From positions 62,001 through 126,000 of the forward strand of contig JAFREE010000001.1 of NCBI GenBank assembly GCA_019400425.1: DNA of 64,000 nucleotides. Direction: 5' to 3'. This document shows positions 59,809-64,000 of the stretch, in pieces. The DNA is from Hymenochaete sp. R1. Taxonomy: Eukaryota > Basidiomycota > Agaricomycetes > Hymenochaetales > Hymenochaetaceae. A program made the position numbers and the translations under genes. The number at the start of each line of letters is the position of its first letter. The stretch's first letter is position 1. The notes under the pieces are model-generated. The model was not told where the DNA came from. It saw nothing but the letters and a program-made list of their open reading frames with translations, and ran no database searches.

Positions 59809-61406
59809 ATGAATGTCGAGTCATCGTCTTCGGTGACAGATATTGCCCGAGATGAAGACGGCGAATCTTACTCAGCAACCCAACGAAGAAAGACTTACTT
59901 GGAGGGGGTCGGTCTCCTTCTGATCGTTGTATTACTATGGACGTCGTCGAACTTTATCACGCAGGCGAGTCACGATTAAGACATGCTGTACTTGACAACA
60001 GAACTTACGCTCTTGTAGGACCTATTACGGAGTGGGTTCGAGAAGCCGTTCTTGTGCGTTATCTCTGGAGTTATAGTCCGTGTCATCGCGCGTGGATGAC
60101 TGAGCTTGCAACGATAGAGTCACTTACCTTAACACGAGCGCTTTCTCAATGTACCTCATTCCTTGGATGCTCAGGACTTATCTGCTAAGACCAAAGTCCG
60201 GAACGGATCATACGCAGTGCGTCGTCGTTCGAAATTGGGAAAGATCGCAGCAGAACTAAGATACTAGCTCATCATTGTGGGACAGCAATGCATACGAACC
60301 GCTGGCGACTGGCGACTCCTTGGAGGCACCTACGACGGCTTTGATTTCCGCATCGCGGGCTCCATCTGTCATCTCGGAATCTGTCAGGGAACTCGATTCC
60401 TTAGACCCTTTGACGACCCGACAGACGGCTCAGCTGGCTTCCGTGTTCTGTCTGTTCTGGTTTATTGCCAACTGGAGCCTGAACGCGGGTCTCGGAATGA
60501 CGAGTGTTGCCAGTGCCACTGTTCTGTCAAGCACTAGTGGTAAGCGTATATTTCATTGTCTCGCCATTCATGTTCTGACTATGACCGTCTGACGACAGGC
60601 TTTTTCACTATGATTTTGGGGCGGATATTCAGGGTGGAGTCTCTGACATTCGCCAAACTCTTGGCTGTTGCAGCAAGGTATTTGATTTCGCCTTTCAAAT
60701 GCATTTGAACCCTTCTGACATATCGCCGCGCAGTTTTCTGGGTGTATCGATAGTCTCTTTTTCAGATTCTAGCTCCTCTTCACGAGACTCAGAAGATGGC
60801 ACTGCACTCAGCATACGGGACAATCTACCGGTCCTTGGTGACGCCCTTGCGCTTCTGAGCGCGCTGTTCTATGCCATATATGTCATTCTCTTGAAAGTGA
60901 GAATTAAGGAGGAAAGTAGAATAGATATGCAACTTTTCTTCGGGTTTGTCGGGTTCTTCAACATCATGATGTTGTGGCCGGTTGCAATCATTCTGCATTT
61001 CGCCGGAGTCGAGACTCTAGCTCTCCCACCGACTAAGAGCGCTTGGGCTGCTGTGCTGATAAATGCGAGTCTGTTTTCATGTTTCCGAATTTTGAGGACA
61101 GCCGCTAACCCCGTTTGGCAGATGGGAATAACGTGGTCGAGCGATTACCTCTACGTGATTGCCATGCTCAAAACCACTCCATTACTCGTGACCATTGGTT
61201 TGAGCTTGACGATCCCGGTAGCAATTGCTGGGGATATTTTCTTGAAGAAACCACCGGGTCCCATTGCAGTGATTGGGGCCCTTCTCGTTCTGCTGGCTTT
61301 TGTCCTCATTGGGATAGTGGACTCGGGGAAGAATGAAGAGTCTGCTGGGAAAAGTCCGGCAGTGGACGGACTTGAAGAAGCTGAGCCGGGTCCAATACGT
61401 AGCTGA
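59809..61406 (+). CDS. SLC35F5/Thi74-like EamA transporter
   Basis: A ten-span drug/metabolite transporter of the EamA fold, close to human SLC35F5 and yeast YML018C/Thi74. Blocks: GVGLLLIVVLLWTSSNFITQ (span 1), GFEKPFLVTYLNTSAFSMYLIPW, TARQTAQLASVFCLFWF-type (here TRQTAQLASVFCLFWFIANW), SVASATVLSSTSGFFTMILG, LLAVAASFLGVSIVSFSD, LGDALALLSALFYAIYVILLK, FFGFVGFFNIMMLWP, SSDYLYVIAMLKTTPLLVTIGLSLTIPVA (in parts) and VIGALLVLLAFVLIG. The PFLVTYLNTS and AMLKTTPLLVTIGLSLTIP motifs are typical. Seven exons are predicted. Two introns, 59965-60018 and 61065-61121, have GC donors (gcgagt). A Ser/Pro-rich cytosolic loop lies between spans 2 and 3. The substrate is unknown. Confidence 0.9.
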
Positions 61407-62049
61407 TACTGACTCCCAGCTTTTCATGCAAAGATAGGGGCGCCATTGGTGAGCATCGTCCTGACTACTGCACTCATGCCATCTAACCAACGCCATTTTA
61501 GCTATCGATTTGAATATGCTTTCAAAATGAATATCGTTTGTTTGTGGGATTTGTTATTTGTGTTTTTTTTTAATGTGTACGAATGTTTAGAATAGTATGA
61601 TTGCATCGATTACTTGGATCAACATTTATTCGTGCATAATTGTCTGTAGCATGTTGAATTGCGGTGTGAGAACTGACCGTGCAAAGAGTTGGTGATTACC
61701 GAATGGAACGCGAGCAGAAAGAAATGTTTAGCTGATCTGATGCGAGTGATTTGCGTCCGCCATCTGGAACAACAGCAGCCGCTTCCTTTATTCCCTCCCA
61801 CCACCTTCATCTTCCTGCTTCTCTTTCATCCTCGTCGTCTGTATTCTACGTATTTTTCACGTTCAAGTATTGGTCTACGGCCGCACAGTGGGGAAGGCCG
61901 TCGTTACACTACTCCTACATACCCATTGCATACCCAGTCGAACACGTAGCAACGCACACACTCACTCTCACGCACATCTAGCGACCTTTAGGCTAGTCTC
62001 TCTTCCACCTTCTCCTCATAGCATTCTCTCTTTTGTGTAACTGCTCAAG
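61407..62049. promoter_or_regulatory. Gap upstream of the coiled-coil gene
   Basis: Head-to-tail gap of 643 bp. The left half is AT-rich 3' UTR, and the right half (61790-62040) is strongly C/T-rich on the plus strand, as expected for a basidiomycete promoter and leader. No gene seen. Confidence 0.45.
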
Positions 62050-64000
62050 ATGGCCACTTCTGCTGTGCGGACGCCTTCGACTCGACGTCCTTCTGATTCA
62101 CGCTCAGCGCTTTCTTCCAACAACACGTCTATTTCTCGAGGTGCGACAGCACGCTCGGCTGTGTCCCCTAAAGTCACTGCCTCGCTTAATGGCAGACGGG
62201 GGTCTGTTGCCTCGAAGCAGTCGTCAATAGCATCGAATGCAGAGGCTTCGGAAGCTTCGAATGCAGGTTTGGCGGAGGCTTTGAAGAAAGAAACAGAAGA
62301 GAAAGAAGGGGTTCGTTCGTGTACGCTTCTTTACTTGATAAGCGCACTAACTAGAGTTCGTTTAGCTTCTTATACAACTTCAAAATAAGGATCAAAGCCT
62401 TTCTGAACTTTCGGCCGAGAATACCAAACTTGCTAATACCCTCACTACTGCCGAAACACGTCTCACCGAGCTGTACTCGGATCAAGCTCGTATCGAGGAA
62501 GAAACGGTGGCAAGATTAGACCTTGTTGATCGACTCAGGGCACAAGTTCAGGAAGTCGAGAGAGAGAAGCGCGAACTATTTAGACGATATAATGAGCAGG
62601 TAAGCCTCCTTTGTTGCGTTCAATGCGGTATTTTGATCGCAAATATAGACGGCGACTTTTGATGCGGAGCGACAATCATTCTACGACAATGAGCAACATC
62701 TCAAATCAAGGATACAGTCGTTAGTGCAGGCGCGCAAAACATTGGAAACAACGTTGTCTTCCAAAGCGTCCGTTCAGACATTCTCGGACATGAAGATTTC
62801 CTACAATTCGAAAGATACCATAACAGAAGAGGAAGGTATGGAATCGGATCTGGAGGGAGAGCGTAAGGGGCAAGTCCACCATATCCCTATCAAGGTTGAA
62901 AGCGATATTATTGAAGAAGCTTCCGAGCCACCGGAGATAACTTCGCTACGTTTAGAACTATCGACACTTTCCACCTCATATTCCTCACTTCAAAACACCG
63001 TTCAGCATCTATCGTCTCAGCTATTAGACCTCAAACGCGTCAATAGTCAGCTTCAGGACGAGAACGAGAGCTACAACATTCTTCTACGAGAGAAGACGCT
63101 GACGGGTCAATTCAACATTATGAAGTCTGTCAGTACCAGAAATGTTGATGAAGGTTCGGAAGAGGAGTATGATGAAGAAGATGATATGGGATACGATCTC
63201 GATGATGATTCTCACTCTTCTCGAGAACGGACGCCTTTGGAACCTGTGGATGAGCTTTCAGAGGACGAGGATTCTCAGCTGTATGGAGAACTGGAACAAG
63301 AAACCCTCGTGCAAGATGACTCCGGCTCGTTTTCCTCTGGGGGAGTCCGCGAACAGGGCCGACGTTCTGGTCGTGGGGGCAAGCGGGGTACCAAATCGCG
63401 TTCTCCTCCGCCAAAAGGCGAATCTCTCGCAGGACTCCCGGTTGCGGGTCCTGGTTTGGATCTTGCTGCTGAATTGGGACGTGCAGAGAACTCAATACCA
63501 TTTGAAGGTACCGGCGATATCGTTGGTAATAGGGAGCGTTCTGGTTCACATGCGAAGAGCAAAAAGGCCAAGCGTCAATCTATCGACCGCAAGACGAATG
63601 ATGGCAAGGCGGATAATGGCGTGCCGATTGACGTCGACACGCTTCGCAGCGAAGTTAAATCGCTCAAAGACGCGAACAAAGCGTTGTCCCTATACGCTTC
63701 GAAGATCATCGACCGAATTATTGCTCAGGAGGGCTTTGAACACGTTCTTGCTGCGGACTACGAGAAGCCTATGCCATCACCGACAAAGAAACAGGATGAC
63801 AAGAAGCCAAGCGCTGAAGATATGTCAAAGCGTAAGCAGAGGCCCCAGAGTGCAATCTTTGGCCTTGGATTCACGACGTCCGAACCCGGCCCGGAATCAA
63901 GCACTGCAGCCGCACCCCCTATTCAAAAGGCTGCTTCAAATGCTGAGAATATGCTCGCTGTTCCAACCGATAAAACGGCTACATCACGGACACAACGGCG
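62050..64000 (+). CDS. Large coiled-coil protein, fungal, unnamed (3' end cut off)
   Basis: I do not recognise a named family. Three exons are seen, and the last runs off the window without a stop. Residues 1-75 are Ser/Thr/Arg-rich and basic. Coiled-coil segments follow (LLIQLQNKDQSLSELSAENTKLANTL, LVDRLRAQVQEVEREKRELFRRYNEQ, LRLELSTLSTSYSSLQNTVQ, each read in part), then a very acidic region (EEEYDEEDDMGYDLDDD), a Gly/Arg/Ser linker and a conserved-looking helix (LRSEVKSLKDANKALSLYASKIIDRIIAQEGFEHVLAADY, in parts). The last motif resembles those in fungal M-repeat or cytoskeletal coiled-coil proteins. Location and role are unknown. Confidence 0.8.

Noticed and set aside
1..64000. Prokaryotic features (operons, ribosome binding sites, CRISPR) and insertion sequences
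   Set aside because: Spliceosomal introns in almost every gene and the protein families show a basidiomycete nuclear genome; no terminal repeats or transposase were seen.

Overview
The window is nuclear DNA from a filamentous basidiomycete, most probably an Agaricomycete. Genes are dense on both strands and nearly all are cut by short introns of about 45-70 bp with GTNNGT donors. The proteins (HapX-type iron regulator, GH16 glucanase, Elongator Elp4, Spb1, Sls1, NUFIP1-type zinc finger, Pho84/Git1-class transporter) are standard fungal families. I see no operons, CRISPR arrays, tRNA or rRNA genes, and no recognisable transposon. All gene models below were built by hand from splice signals, reading-frame continuity and remembered family signatures.

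Left part (1-8.2 kb): a Cys-rich two-span membrane protein cut by the window edge (-), dynactin ARP1 (+), ribosomal protein eL15 (-), a Tic20-like/DUF4870 membrane protein (+), ribosomal protein eS24 (+) and a secreted or GPI-anchored GH16 endo-beta-glucanase (+). Next (8.7-23 kb): a SurE-type nucleotidase (-), a large protein fusing a Ras-like G domain to a RasGEF module (-), ribosomal protein uL13 (-), a NUFIP1-domain zinc-finger protein (+) and an M16 metalloprotease of the YOL098C/Mug138 type (-). 

Middle (23-42 kb): a DH-PH RhoGEF with a long Pro-rich tail (+), an Ngl2-type RNA exonuclease (-), a 1217-residue type II membrane protein of unknown role (+), ELP4 (-), the rRNA methyltransferase SPB1 (+) and the mitochondrial KH-domain protein SLS1 (-). 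Right part (42-64 kb): an MFS transporter of the Git1/phosphate class (-), a previously unlisted small Cys-rich membrane protein assembled from seven tiny exons (-), eIF3b (+), HapX (+), an intronless mitochondrial PPR protein (-), a 2.2-kb gene-poor stretch, a stand-alone adenylate-forming enzyme (+), an SLC35F/EamA transporter with two GC-AG introns (+), and the 5' part of a coiled-coil protein running off the right edge (+).

Functional themes: translation and ribosome biogenesis are over-represented (eL15, eS24, uL13, NUFIP1-like, SPB1, eIF3b, and ELP4 for tRNA wobble modification), and there are two small-GTPase regulators (RasGEF and RhoGEF). Most interesting are the G-domain/RasGEF fusion, HapX with a perfect iron-GATA site in its promoter, the cryptic seven-exon gene, the microexons (12 and 21-24 nt), the paired GC-AG introns, a perfect hairpin in an eIF3b intron, and the adenylating enzyme beside the gene-poor stretch.
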